DNA of 64,000 nucleotides from PALSA-612 sp963765295 (GCA_963765295.1 CAVXVO010000005.1:1116001-1180000); one strand, 5' to 3'. Counted from the first letter of the stretch, positions 1-8,732 are shown. Notes: a model not told the origin generated them from the letters alone. Made by a program: numbers and translations.

Positions 1-1
1 C

Positions 2-739
2 CGCGGGGACGTGACCGACCTCGACCAGCTCGAGCGGACGCTCGCAGAGCACGAGATCACCCACGTCGTGCACCTGGCCGCCCTGCAGGTGCCGTTCGTC
101 AAGGCGAATCCGCCCCTCGGCGCCCGGGTCAACGTCGTCGGCACGGTGAACGTGTTCCAGGCGGCGCTCCGGCACGGCCTTGCGACACCGATCGCCTACG
201 CGAGCACGGCCGCCGTCTACGACGATCGCGGCGAGCGCGTCCCGCGCACGCTCTACGGCGTGTTCAAGATCGCCAACGAGGGGACGGGAAGCGTGTACTG
301 GGCCGACGAAGGCATGGCCAGCGTCGGGATCCGCCCCTTCGTCGTGTTCGGCCCCGGCCGCGACCAGGGCCTGACCTCGGGACCGACGCTCGCCATGGAA
401 GCGGCGGCGCGCGCGGAGCCATACCGGATCGCCTTCGGCGGGCGCACCGAGCTCCACTATGCGCCCGACGTCGCGCGAGGCTTCATCGCCGCCGCCCGCT
501 CCGGGGTCGCCGGCGCTTTCGTCTACGACTTCCCCGGAACTGCGGTGCACATGAGCGAGGTCGTCGCCGCAATCGAAGCCGCCGCCCCCGACGCGCGCGG
601 GCTCGTCGACTTCGACGACGTCCCGCTCCCGTTCCCGGAGGAGCTGCCCGGCGAACGGCTCGACGCCTCCGTGACACCCCTGGGCGTCGCCGTTCGCGAG
701 ACGATCGAGCTCTTCCGATCCGCTGACCAGAGAGCCTGA
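2..739 (+). CDS. NAD-dependent epimerase/dehydratase family protein (5' end cut off)
   Basis: The frame is open from the window edge to TGA at 737-739, so the N-terminal Rossmann glycine motif lies upstream of the window. The visible part is a short-chain sugar epimerase/dehydratase: the strand-loop VVHLAA, then STAAVY with the catalytic Ser/Thr, then YGVFK matching the YxxxK catalytic pair, then a C-terminal substrate-binding part with RPFVVFGPGRDQG. Such enzymes act on NDP-sugars or similar substrates with bound NAD(P). The GTG at 11 is internal to the conserved fold and is not the real start. The substrate cannot be told from this fragment. Confidence 0.85.
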   Translation, partial: RGDVTDLDQLERTLAEHEITHVVHLAALQVPFVKANPPLGARVNVVGTVNVFQAALRHGLATPIAYASTAAVYDDRGERVPRTLYGVFKIANEGTGSVYWADEGMASVGIRPFVVFGPGRDQGLTSGPTLAMEAAARAEPYRIAFGGRTELHYAPDVARGFIAAARSGVAGAFVYDFPGTAVHMSEVVAAIEAAAPDARGLVDFDDVPLPFPEELPGERLDASVTPLGVAVRETIELFRSADQRA

Positions 740-764
740 CCGACCGCGGCTCGACCTCCGCGGC

Positions 765-1858
765 GTGCTCGTGCGCTGGGGCCGGCTCGGAATCCTCGGC
801 GTGGGCGGCCCGCAGGCGCACACGGCCCTCCTGCGCGAGATGATGGTCGAGCGCGAGCGCTGGCTCACCGCGCGCGAGTTCCAGGACGCCGTCGCGGCCA
901 CGAGCCTCCTCCCCGGTCCCGCCTCGACCCAGCTCGCGATCTTCTGCGCCCGCGCTGTGGCAGGTGTGCGCGGGGCGATCGTCGGCGGCCTCGCGTTCAT
1001 CCTGCCCGGCTTCGTCCTGATCGTCGCGCTGGCCGCGCTCTTCCTCGAACACGGGCAGAACGACGCCGTCCGCGGAGCATCGGCCGGTGCCGCGGCCGCC
1101 GTCGTCGTCGTCGTCGCGGTCGCCGGGATCGGGTTCGCCCGCGGCTTCGCCGAGGCGCGCGGCGGCCGCTGCTCGTGCGCAGCGTCCTCTACGCGCTCGC
1201 GGCGTGCGTGACGACGGTCTTCGTCGGCCCGTGGGTGCTCGCCGTCCTGCTCGGAAGCGGTCTTGTCGAACTGGCGCTGCAACTCCGCCGCCCGGCGGCG
1301 CTCGTCTGGCTCGCCGGGTCGGCGAAGATCCCGGCACTCGTCTGGACGGCGTTCAAGGTCGGAGGGCTCAGCTTCGGCGGCGGGCTCGTGATCATCCCGC
1401 TGATGCAGCACGACGTCGTGCACGCCCACCACTGGCTGACGGAGGGCCAGTTCAGCGACGCAGTCGCGTTCGGCCAGCTCACGCCCGGGCCGGTCGTGCT
1501 CACCGTGAGCGTCGTCGGATACGCCGTGTCCGGGGTCGCGGGAGCGGCCCTGGCGGCTGTCGTCGCCTTCGCCCCCTCGTTCGCGATGGTGCTCGCCGGC
1601 GCCCCGTTCTTCGACCAACTCCGGACTCGGCCCGGCCCGAGAGCGTTCCTCGACGGCGCCGGACCGGCGGCGGTGGGCGCGATCTTCGGAGCCGCTGTCC
1701 TGCTCGCGCCGCAGGCCGGGAAGGAGTGGTGGCAGGGACTCGTCATCGCGGCCGCCGTCGCTGCCGCGTTCCTTCGCCGCGGCTCGTTCACGATCCTCGT
1801 GCTCGGCCTCCTGCTCGGCCTGCTCGCAGCCGCCGCCGGGCTCCCCCTTCCCCGCTGA
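765..1858 (+). CDS. chrA: ChrA-family chromate transporter, two-domain, with one frame break
   Basis: Two halves of a CHR-family membrane transporter lie in two frames. The first (GTG 765 to about 1160) has GGPQAHTALL and LPGPASTQLA; the second (about 1160 to TGA 1856-1858) has the paralogous GGLSFGGGLVIIPL and LTPGPVVLT motifs. Each half shows about five to six hydrophobic segments. The long ChrA proteins are tandem duplications of this domain and move chromate (or sulfate-like anions) across the inner membrane. The break falls in the GC run at about 1151-1168, where a one-base change restores RRPLLVRSVLYA. An indel error is more likely than a split gene, because both halves are intact. The gene begins 25 bases after the epimerase stop. 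Confidence 0.8.
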
Positions 1859-1876
1859 CTCGCAGGTGTGACATTG

Positions 1877-1888
1877 CCCGGTACCGGG
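1877..1888. promoter_or_regulatory. 12-base palindrome upstream of the CBS-domain gene
   Basis: CCCGGTACCGGG is a perfect palindrome in the 65-base gap between chrA and the CBS-domain gene. It is followed by a strong ribosome binding site, GGAGGTGAG, at 1910-1918. It could be an operator or chance in GC-rich DNA; only position and symmetry support it. Confidence 0.25.
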
Positions 1889-1923
1889 AACCGACGGGGC
1901 AACGACCCCGGAGGTGAGGTTCG

Positions 1924-2339
1924 ATGCGGAAGCAGGTGCAGGACCTGATGACGGCCAACCCGGCGACGGTCACACGCACGGACTCCGTCGTCGAGGCAGC
2001 TCGGCTGATGGAGTCTGCCGACGTCGGCTCCTTGCCGGTCGTCGACGGAGGCACGCCGATCGGAATCGTCACCGACCGCGACATCGCGATCCGCGTCGTC
2101 GCGCAGGCAAGGATCCGAGCCGGACGACCGTCGGCGAGATCGCGACCGGCCCGCCGTACTACGCGGCGCCGGACCAGGATCTCGACGAGGCGCTCGAGCT
2201 GATGGCCTATCGGAAGGTGCGCCGTGTCCCGGTGGTCGAGGACGGCCTCCTCGTAGGCATGCTCGCGCAGGCCGACGTCGTCCACGAGGTGAAGGAGAAG
2301 AAGGCGGCGCACGTCATCGACGAGATCTCGCAGCCCTGA
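1924..2339 (+). CDS. Tandem CBS-domain protein, with one frame break
   Basis: ATG 1924 lies six bases after a near-perfect Shine-Dalgarno sequence. The first CBS domain (VQDLMTANPATV, SLPVVDGG, GIVTDRDIAIR) is followed after a frame break by the second (TVGEIATGPPYYAAPDQDL, RRVPVVEDGLLVGML). The break is at about 2106-2113: one G missing after GCGCAG would restore VVAQGKDPSRTTVGEIAT. About 138 residues is the normal size for a stand-alone CBS pair, a fold that usually binds adenosyl ligands (AMP, ATP, SAM) as an energy or redox sensor. No effector domain is fused and the partner is unknown. A REP-like palindrome starts eight bases after the stop codon. Confidence 0.85.
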
Positions 2340-2346
2340 CCGCGAC

Positions 2347-2381
2347 GGACAGGTCCGAGGGACTGTCCCTCGGACCTGTCC
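2347..2381. repeat. REP-like palindrome, copy 1 (perfect, 17-bp arms)
   Basis: Two 17-base arms (GGACAGGTCCGAGGGAC and its exact complement) flank a single T, giving a 35-base palindrome just after the CBS-domain stop. The core GGGACTGTCCC recurs at seven other places in the first 22 kb. As RNA it would form a strong hairpin and could act as a terminator or stabiliser between this gene and the next. Confidence 0.85.
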
Positions 2382-2489
2382 GGACCCGACACGACGCGAA
2401 CGCGCACCCGTGGAAGTCAGACATCCGCAGCGATAGAGTTGGCGGGCGGCCCGTCTGGGTCGTATGACGACTCGAAGGGGGAGCGCAGA

Positions 2490-4268
2490 ATGGCCGAAAT
2501 CCGCGGCTGTGACCTCGTCGTCGAGTACCTGATCAAGGAGAAGGTCCCGTATCTGTTCGGCTACGCCGGACATGGCGCGGTCGGTCTCCTCGACGGCGTC
2601 TACAACCACCAGGACGAGATCAAGATCATCTTCCCGCGCATCGAGTCGGCCGCCGGGTACATGGCCGACGCGTACTACCGAGCGTCGGGCGAGGTGATCC
2701 CCGTGTACACGTCCACCGGCCCCGGGCCGATGCTGCTCACCGTCGCCATGGGCAATGCGTTCTACGACTCGTCCGCGTTCATCGCGATCACGGGCCAGGT
2801 GGCGACGAACCAGTACGACTCTGGCGCGCTGCAGGAGGAGTACCGTCACCACCAGGCGGACTTCCCGTCGATCGCCAAGGTGATCTCGAAGCGAAGCTTC
2901 GCGGCCCAGTCCGTCGAGGACCTGGGCAAGTTCCTGCCCAAGGCGTTCAAGCTGGCGCGAACAGGCCGGCCGGGCCCCGTGCACATCGACGTGCCGTACG
3001 ACCTCTGGATTCGAACCGCCGACACCGAGGTGCCGGAGCCAGAGGAACGCTCGCAGATGCTGAGCTGGCGCACGCCCGGCTCCCCCGAGGCCGTCGGCAG
3101 GGCCTTCGAGATGCTGACGAAGGCGCGCCGGCCGCTGATCCTCGCCGGCGGCGGCGTGATCGCCTCCGACGCGACGCCCGAATTGCGCGCGTTCGCAGAG
3201 CACGTCAACGTCCCCGTCTACTCGACGTTCATGGGCAAGGGCGTTCTGTCGGCGAAAGACCCGCTCTACCTCGGCATCGCCGGCTGCTGGGGCGAGTACC
3301 CGGCCCAGGAGGCCGCGCGCAATGCCGACGTGATCCTGGCTATCGGCTGCCGCTTCTCGGACATCCACTGCTCCTCGTGGGTGCCCGGGTACACGTACAA
3401 CATCCCGCCGACAAAGCTGATCCACGTCGACATCGACTCGACCGAGATCGGCCGCAACTACCCGACCGAGCTCGGAATCGTCGGCGACGCGCGCGAGGTG
3501 CTGAAGCAGCTCGCCGAGCTGGCACTGCGGGAGCCGAAGCGCGAGCGGACGGCATGGCACGACGACGTCGAGGGCTGGAAGCTCGAGTGGCAGAACTACA
3601 TCCAGCCGGAGATGGCGTCCGACGCGACGCCCATCGACCCGCGGCGCGTGATCGGCGAGCTTCGCAAGGCGGCTCCCGACGACACGCTGATGATCACCGA
3701 CACGGGCAACCACCAGACCTGGGTCGAGCAGTACTGGGAGGCGTACGAGCCGCGTTCGGTCTTCACCCCGGGCGGCTTTGCGGGGATGGGCTTCGGCACG
3801 TGCGGCGTCCTCGGGGTCAAGCTGGCGAAGCCAGGGCAGCCCGCCGTCTGCGTGACGAGCGACGGCAGCTTCATGATGTTCCCGGGGGCGATCGCGACCG
3901 CGGTCGAGCACGACATCCCGGCCGTCTGGGTCATCCTCAACAACTACACGATCGGCGTCATTCGCGACCTGCAGCGGTTCTACATGGACAACCGCGAGAT
4001 CGGGACCAGCTTCATGAAGCACTCGACCGGCGAGCTCTGGAATCCGGACTTCGCCGCCATGGCCGAGGCGATGGGAGCCGGCGCGATCTCGATCGACCAG
4101 CCCGGCGACCTCTCGGACGCGTTCGACACGGCGTTCAAGTCCGGGAAGCCGTACCTGATCGACGTCAAGGTCAACCGCGACACCGCCGTGCCGCTGATCG
4201 GGACGTGGCAGTTCCCGCCGATCGTGCAGGCGGAGCCGACGTTCGGAAAGCGGCTCGTCATCACCTAG
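2490..4268 (+). CDS. Thiamine pyrophosphate enzyme, acetolactate synthase large-subunit family
   Basis: A 592-residue protein with the three-domain POX/AHAS architecture. The N-terminal PYR domain has IESAAGYMADAY with the conserved catalytic Glu; the central domain has RPLILAGGGVI; the C-terminal PP domain has the metal/TPP motif SDGSFMM through ILNNYTIGV. Related enzymes condense or decarboxylate 2-oxo acids (acetolactate synthase, glyoxylate carboligase, sulfoacetaldehyde acetyltransferase); which of these applies is not clear. No ilvN-type regulatory subunit follows, which argues against the housekeeping enzyme. ATG 2490 was preferred over the TTG at 2439 because of AAGGGGGAG upstream and because conservation starts at MAEIRG. 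The stop TAG overlaps the GTG start of chlD by one base, suggesting coupled translation. Confidence 0.85.
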   Translation: MAEIRGCDLVVEYLIKEKVPYLFGYAGHGAVGLLDGVYNHQDEIKIIFPRIESAAGYMADAYYRASGEVIPVYTSTGPGPMLLTVAMGNAFYDSSAFIAITGQVATNQYDSGALQEEYRHHQADFPSIAKVISKRSFAAQSVEDLGKFLPKAFKLARTGRPGPVHIDVPYDLWIRTADTEVPEPEERSQMLSWRTPGSPEAVGRAFEMLTKARRPLILAGGGVIASDATPELRAFAEHVNVPVYSTFMGKGVLSAKDPLYLGIAGCWGEYPAQEAARNADVILAIGCRFSDIHCSSWVPGYTYNIPPTKLIHVDIDSTEIGRNYPTELGIVGDAREVLKQLAELALREPKRERTAWHDDVEGWKLEWQNYIQPEMASDATPIDPRRVIGELRKAAPDDTLMITDTGNHQTWVEQYWEAYEPRSVFTPGGFAGMGFGTCGVLGVKLAKPGQPAVCVTSDGSFMMFPGAIATAVEHDIPAVWVILNNYTIGVIRDLQRFYMDNREIGTSFMKHSTGELWNPDFAAMAEAMGAGAISIDQPGDLSDAFDTAFKSGKPYLIDVKVNRDTAVPLIGTWQFPPIVQAEPTFGKRLVIT

Positions 4269-5314
4269 TGCGCTACTTCCCCTTCACCGCGATCGTCGAG
4301 CAGGAGCGCCTCAAGCGGGCGCTCCTGCTCAACGCGGTCAACCCGGCGGTCGGCGGCGTGCTGATCGTCGGGCCTGCGGGCACGGGGAAGTCGACGGCGG
4401 TGCGCGGGCTCGCCGAGTTGCTGCCCGAGATCGACGTCGTCGCGGACTGCCCGTTCTCCTGCTCGCCCGCCGACCCGTGCACCGTCTGCCGCGACCGCGA
4501 GGACCTGCCGGTCGCGCGGCGCCGACGACGGATCGTCGACCTGCCGCTGAACGCAACCGAGGACCGCGTCGCCGGCACGGTCGACATCGCGCGGGCGTTG
4601 CGCGAAGGGGAGCGCGCGCTCGAGCCGGGGCTGCTCGCGGAAGCGAACCGCGGCATCCTCTACGTCGACGAGATCAACCTCCTCGACGATCACCTGACGG
4701 ACATCCTGCTCGACGCGGCCGCGCTCGGCGTGAACGTCGTCGAGCGCGAGGGCGTCTCGATCGCGCATCCGGCGCGGTTCCTGCTCGTCGGGACGATGAA
4801 CGAGGAGGAAGGCGAGCTGCGACCGCAGATCGCCGACCGGATCGGGTTGCAGGTCGAGGTCGAGGCGGTGGTCGAGCCGGACGCCCGCGCGGAGATCGTG
4901 CGGCGCCGCGAGACGTTCACGGGCGATCCCGACGGACTCCTCGCCGCGTTCGCGTCGAGCCAGGCGGAGCTCGCCGAGGAGCTCGCGGTCGCCGAACGGC
5001 TGCTGCCGGACGTCCGGGTACCGGATCACCTCTATCCGGCGGTCGGGCGGCTGACCGTCAAGGCGGGCGTCACGAGCCACCGTGCCGACGTGACGATCGT
5101 CGAGTGCGCAAAGGCGGGTGCCGCGCTCGCGGGGCGGGACGAGGTCGCCTCGGAGGACGTCGTCGACGCGGCGTCGCTTGCTCTCGGCCATCGGCTACCC
5201 GTCGATCCGTTCGCACCGCCTCCGAGCCTCGAGCCGCACCTCGTGCGCCGCCTCCTCGACGAGGCACTGGAGCTCGAGCGCTCAAAAAAAGTCGAAGCGG
5301 GCCCGGTGACGTAG
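4268..5314 (+). CDS. ChlI-like AAA+ product of the zero frame of chlD
   Basis: Without a frameshift, translation from GTG 4268 ends at TAG 5312-5314, seven codons past the slippery site. The product is 348 residues, the usual size of a ChlI/BchI ATPase subunit, and keeps the whole AAA+ module with its C-terminal helical lid. Programmed frameshifting that makes both small and medium chelatase subunits from one chlD gene is known in the literature; this gene has the layout expected for it. The alternative is that the frame break is an indel in the A run and only the long protein exists. Confidence 0.6.
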   Translation: MRYFPFTAIVEQERLKRALLLNAVNPAVGGVLIVGPAGTGKSTAVRGLAELLPEIDVVADCPFSCSPADPCTVCRDREDLPVARRRRRIVDLPLNATEDRVAGTVDIARALREGERALEPGLLAEANRGILYVDEINLLDDHLTDILLDAAALGVNVVEREGVSIAHPARFLLVGTMNEEEGELRPQIADRIGLQVEVEAVVEPDARAEIVRRRETFTGDPDGLLAAFASSQAELAEELAVAERLLPDVRVPDHLYPAVGRLTVKAGVTSHRADVTIVECAKAGAALAGRDEVASEDVVDAASLALGHRLPVDPFAPPPSLEPHLVRRLLDEALELERSKKVEAGPVT

Positions 5315-6171
5315 GCCTCGAGGTCGAGGCCTCGCCGAAGGGTGCGCCGGGGATCGACCGGCTCGACGTGAGTGCGGAGGCAGTCTTCGCGCGACGTCGC
5401 GCCCGCGATCGGGTCGAGCGCTCGCGGCCCGGCCGGCGCGCCCGGTCGCTCGCGAGCCACCGGAAGGGCAAGTACTCGCGCCACCGGCTCGCCGCGCTGG
5501 GAGCGCCGGACGTCGCCGTGGACGCGACGCTGCGCGCGGCGGCGATGCGGGGCGGCCCGGCGCCGATCCGGGTCGAAGCGGCCGACCTGCGCCGGAAGGT
5601 CCGCGAGCACCGCTCGCCGTTCGCGGTCTGCTTCGTCGTCGACAACTCGTGGTCGGTGCACGCCGAGCGGATGGTCGAGAAGGCGAAGGGCGTCGTCTTC
5701 CGGCTGCTCGAGGACGCGACCGGGCGCGGCGACAAGGTCGCGCTCGTCGCGTTCCGCGGCGGCCTCCCGGAGGCGACGGTCGCATTGCCGTTCACGTCGA
5801 GCCTGACCGCCGCGACGCGGCGTCTTCGGCACATTCCCCTGGCGGGCCAGACGCCGCTCGCCGACGCGCTGCGCCGCGCGCGGATCCTGCTCCGGCAGGA
5901 GCTCTCGAAGCACCCGAACGCGGTACCGCTCGTCGTCTGCGTCACGGACGGCGAGGCGACCGTGCCGCTGCGGCCCGGCTCGGACCCGTCCGCGGACGCC
6001 CTGTCCGAGGGACAGGCCCTCGGACGCGGCCGGATCGGCCTCGTCGTCGCGGACACGTCCGACGGAGCCAGGGGCTGCGCGGCCGAGCTCGCGCGCGTCG
6101 CCGGCGGGATTCGGATCCCGGTGGCCGAGCTCGCGCCCGAACTGCTGCTCGCACTGGCCGAACGGACATGA
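4268..6171 (+). CDS. chlD: ChlD-type Mg/Co-chelatase subunit (AAA+ plus VWA), read through a -1 frameshift
   Basis: The first part has Walker A GPAGTGKST, Walker B LYVDEINLLDD and the sensor stretch VGTMNEEEGELRP, as in ChlI/BchI. It also keeps cysteine-rich CPFSCSPADPCTVC. The second part, in the -1 frame from 5290, has an Arg-rich linker and a VWA domain with MIDAS DNSWS and a TDGEA site. Together they make a protein of about 634 residues, typical for ChlD/BchD, the chelatase motor subunit that works with a large subunit (ChlH or CobN) in chlorophyll or cobalamin synthesis. The switch lies exactly on a run of seven A at 5284-5290 (see separate entry). A REP-like palindrome sits inside the VWA part at 6003-6025. 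No ChlH, CobN or separate ChlI gene is in the window. Confidence 0.8.
5284..5290 (+). promoter_or_regulatory. Candidate -1 programmed frameshift site A_AAA_AAA in chlD
   Basis: The zero-frame codons are TCA AAA AAA GTC, so the heptamer is in the exact X_XXY_YYZ phase for tandem -1 slippage. The -1 frame then reads AGT CGA AGC and stays open for 294 codons into the VWA domain. GGAG at 5269-5272 lies 11 bases upstream, similar to the stimulatory Shine-Dalgarno sequence of dnaX. A 9-base inverted repeat (AGGCCTCGA at 5313-5321 and its complement at 5324-5332) lies 22 bases downstream, over the zero-frame stop. I noticed no other A run this long in the window. Confidence 0.65.
6003..6025. repeat. 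REP-like palindrome, copy 2, inside the chlD coding sequence
   Basis: GTCCGAGGG and CCCTCGGAC arms flank ACAGG. This is a variant of the core seen in intergenic copies, but read in frame within the VWA domain, where it encodes LSEGQALG. The frame stays open, so the element was either inserted in a tolerant loop or kept by chance. The peptide resembles the REP-encoded tail of LutC (SEGQSLG). Confidence 0.6.
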
Positions 6172-6200
6172 CCCGCCTGTGGACAGACCGCGACGGTTGC

Positions 6201-6230
6201 GTTACAGGGACTGTCCCCCGGACAGGGCCC
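6201..6230. repeat. REP-like palindrome, copy 3
   Basis: GTTACAGGGACTGTCCCCC followed by GGACAGGGCC lies between the chlD stop (6171) and the next start (6242). The left flank GTTACAGGGACTGTCCC is identical to the reverse complement of copy 4 near the RAYT gene, which ties the two to one element family. Confidence 0.75.
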
Positions 6231-6241
6231 GCGGAGCCACG

Positions 6242-6692
6242 GTGACGGCCCCGCGCGAACGCGCCATCGACTGGGCCGCGACGAGCGTGACACAGGGCGA
6301 GGTCCTCGACGCGTTCGGCGTCTACTGTCGCGACGAGCTCGACGACGTCGAGGTGCTCGCCGAGTCGTCGGTCCGTCTCGACCTGGCCTGGCGGCGCGAG
6401 CGGAGCACGGTCGAGACCGCGGACGACCTCCCCGAACGCGAGGAGCCGACACTCCTCCTCACCGAACTGACGGACACGCTCATCACGCGCCTCCTCGACG
6501 ACGCCGCGCTGCGGGCGCGCGTCGCCGTCTACGACCTGGCGCGCCTCGAGAAGGTGAACGCCGTGCGCTCGAGCGTGTTCGTGTACTTCGAGTGGTTCCT
6601 GCGCGACGTCTACGGCGTCAAGGTCGTGGCCTCGGACGACGTTCACCCGCGGGCTCGTCGACCGCGGGATCATCTCGCTCGGCTTCGGCTAG
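6242..6692 (+). CDS. Hypothetical protein downstream of chlD, probably with one frame break
   Basis: GTG 6242 opens a mainly helical, acidic protein of about 150 residues with no signal peptide or membrane segment. The best-looking core is VNAVRSSVFVYFEWFLRDVYG. Read without a break the frame runs to 6724 with an Arg-rich tail of low quality. A one-base change near 6635-6642 instead gives FTRGLVDRGIISLGFG and a stop at 6690-6692, which looks like a natural C-terminus. I do not recognise the family. Its position behind chlD and a REP copy does not assign a function. Confidence 0.5.
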
Positions 6693-6756
6693 CGGGTTTG
6701 ACGTCGTCCGCTCGGCGTGCTTGAGTCGGCTCGTCCATTTCCACGGAGGGAGCGAC

Positions 6757-7245
6757 TTGAGTACACCTGAAGACAACGCCGAGGCAAGCGCCGCGCCGAG
6801 CAGCGAGGCGACCGCCGAGCAGACCACCGCGGCGGCTCCACCTGCAGCTCCAGCGGCCCCGAACACCGGGCCGCTCGGAAAGGAGCGCGGGGTTGGCTTC
6901 GTGATCGTCCTGTCGATCGTCACGATCGGGATCTACACGATCTACTGGTACTACGCGACCTACGCCGACCTGAAGAGACACCGCGGCGAAGGAGTCAGCG
7001 GCATTATTGGCCTCCTGCTCGTTTTCGTGATCTACGGCTACTTCATGCTGCCCCAGTACGTCGGCCGCATGTACGGCGCCGAAGGGAACGAGAACCCGCC
7101 GGTCAGCGGCCTGACCGGCCTCTGGGGCTTCGTCCCGTACGTCGGCGGCTTCATCTATCTGGCCAAGGTGCAGGGCGCGCTCAATAACTATTGGAAGGCG
7201 AAAGGCTCCGGCTCGGTCGCCTCGGCCCCGGTCCAGAGCTTCTAG
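6757..7245 (+). CDS. DUF4234-domain membrane protein
   Basis: A 162-residue protein with an Ala/Pro/Glu-rich N-terminus of about 45 residues, then GPLGKERGVGFVIVLSIVT followed by TIGIYTIYWYYATYADLK, the typical start of DUF4234. About three hydrophobic segments follow, ending in YVGGFIYLAKVQGALNNYW. Members are small integral membrane proteins of unknown function, common in actinobacteria. TTG 6757 was chosen because GGAGGG lies six bases upstream at 6745-6750; longer in-frame starts have no such site. Confidence 0.8.
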   Translation: MSTPEDNAEASAAPSSEATAEQTTAAAPPAAPAAPNTGPLGKERGVGFVIVLSIVTIGIYTIYWYYATYADLKRHRGEGVSGIIGLLLVFVIYGYFMLPQYVGRMYGAEGNENPPVSGLTGLWGFVPYVGGFIYLAKVQGALNNYWKAKGSGSVASAPVQSF

Positions 7246-7248
7246 GCG

Positions 7249-8445
7249 TCAGCGGCCGGCGGCTCCGCACGGAGTCGCCGGCCGCTCTACCGCGCGGGCG
7301 TGCAACCGTTCATGCGTGAGCCGGAGGCTGGTCACGAGCAGGCACGCCTCGATGCCGACGATCAGCCAGAGCGCCGCGGAGAACGACCCGGTCGCGTCTC
7401 GGATGTACCCGAGCACGAGCGGTGCCGTGCCGGTGATCGTGTAGCCGACGCCGAGCATCATCGCCGTCACGGCGACGGCTGCTCCCGGATCGTCCGAGAG
7501 GTCGAGCGGCAGCGTCATGGCGAGCGGGAAGAGCGTGCCGATCCCGAGCCCGAGCAGAACCGCCCACAGCCACGCAGCCTCGGGGAGAAGCTGGACACCG
7601 ACGAGCCCGACCATCTGCACCGAGGCCGCGATCGCGAGGTAGAAGCGCCGCGATCCGCGCCGGTCGGCGAGCCACGGCAGCGCGAGGCCCGTCGGCACCG
7701 TCACCGCCTGCACGACCGCCAGTAAGGCACCGGCCCGGCCTTCGGACCAGCCGTGCTCGACGTAAGCATCGGGTAGCCAGGCCGAGAGCCCGTAGAAGCA
7801 GACGGCGATCATCGCGAAGACGAGCGACACGGTCCAGGCGGTCGAATTCCGCAGCGGCAGCTTCGGCGGGCGGACACGAACACGTGGCCGCTTCTCGCGG
7901 CCGCCGAACACGAGCCACGCGGCGCCCGAGATCGCGGCCGCGACCGAGAACACGGCGAGTGACGCGCGCCAGCCGCCGTGGAGATGCGCGAGCGGGACGG
8001 CAAGCGCCGCCGACACGGCCGCCCCGAGCTGGATGCCGGTCGCGTAGATCCCCGTGCCGAGCGCCGGCCGGTGGGCGAGCCGACCCTTGACGATCGCGGG
8101 CATCAGCGTGCCGGAGATCGCGATCCCGACCCCGACCGGGAAGGTGAACGCGATCAGGACGGCGGTATCCGGCACGGCCACACGCAGCAGCCCGCCCGCG
8201 GCAATCAGGACGACCGAGCCCGCGATCGCCCAGCGAGCGCCGATCGCCCCGGAGACGTAGGCCGCGGCCGGCGCGAACACGCCCATGCAGAGCACCGGGA
8301 TGGCACCGAGGAGGCCGGCGACCGCGTGTGAGATGCCGAGGTCGGCCTGGATCGACGGGATCAGCGGCGCCGTCGCGATGATCTGCGGCCGGAGCGCGAG
8401 CGAGACGAGGAACAGCGCCGCGACGAAGCGAGCGTACTGCCTCAA
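7249..8445 (-). CDS. MFS transporter, CynX/NimT-like
   Basis: A 398-residue protein with about twelve hydrophobic segments. The N-terminal half has RPQIIATAPLIPSIQADLG followed by AVAGLLGAIPVLCMG, the pattern of CynX/NimT (cyanate, nitroimidazole) transporters; the C-terminal half includes GLGIGTLFPLAMTLPLDL. The TTG start at 8443-8445 overlaps the TGA stop of the upstream monooxygenase gene (TTGA), so the two are translationally coupled. A longer frame reaching 8610 would run through the neighbour and is unlikely. The substrate is unknown; export of a small organic compound is a reasonable guess. Confidence 0.8.
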   Translation of the reverse strand: MRQYARFVAALFLVSLALRPQIIATAPLIPSIQADLGISHAVAGLLGAIPVLCMGVFAPAAAYVSGAIGARWAIAGSVVLIAAGGLLRVAVPDTAVLIAFTFPVGVGIAISGTLMPAIVKGRLAHRPALGTGIYATGIQLGAAVSAALAVPLAHLHGGWRASLAVFSVAAAISGAAWLVFGGREKRPRVRVRPPKLPLRNSTAWTVSLVFAMIAVCFYGLSAWLPDAYVEHGWSEGRAGALLAVVQAVTVPTGLALPWLADRRGSRRFYLAIAASVQMVGLVGVQLLPEAAWLWAVLLGLGIGTLFPLAMTLPLDLSDDPGAAVAVTAMMLGVGYTITGTAPLVLGYIRDATGSFSAALWLIVGIEACLLVTSLRLTHERLHARAVERPATPCGAAGR

Positions 8446-8732
8446 ACGACTGTCTCGTAGAACGACCGGTCGCGTCCCTCGAGCAGCGGCACGGCCCCGT
8501 CGAGGACGAATCGCTGGAAGTGCGCCGACTCGCCGTGCGCGCGGAACGCGTCCTCGTCGGCGTAGACCTCGAAGATCAGGAAGCGCCGCGGGTCCTCGCG
8601 GTCGCGGCACGGGTGGTACTCCAGGCAGCCCGGCTCCGCCCGCGACGCCGGCGCCAGCTCCTCGAGCAGCGCGAGCACGCGCTCCTCCTCCCCTTCACGT
8701 GCGACCCACCTGGCGACCAACACGACGGTCAT
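8442..8732 (-). CDS. Antibiotic biosynthesis monooxygenase (ABM) domain protein
   Basis: A 96-residue protein with the ABM ferredoxin-like fold: MTVVLVARWVAREG, then EELAPASRAEPGCLEY, then FLIFEVYADEDAFRAH and HFQRFV. Stand-alone proteins of this type are cofactor-free oxygenases or quinol-modifying enzymes, often of unknown substrate. ATG 8730-8732 has an AGGAG site upstream on the minus strand. It is the first gene of a two-gene unit with the MFS transporter, which could export or import its product or substrate (inference from position only). Confidence 0.8.
   Translation of the reverse strand: MTVVLVARWVAREGEEERVLALLEELAPASRAEPGCLEYHPCRDREDPRRFLIFEVYADEDAFRAHGESAHFQRFVLDGAVPLLEGRDRSFYETVV

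Noticed and set aside
1788..4022. A 744-codon open frame on the minus strand across the TPP enzyme gene
   Set aside because: It is a shadow of a well-supported plus-strand gene in GC-rich DNA; the translation is full of Arg, Asp and Val without any domain.
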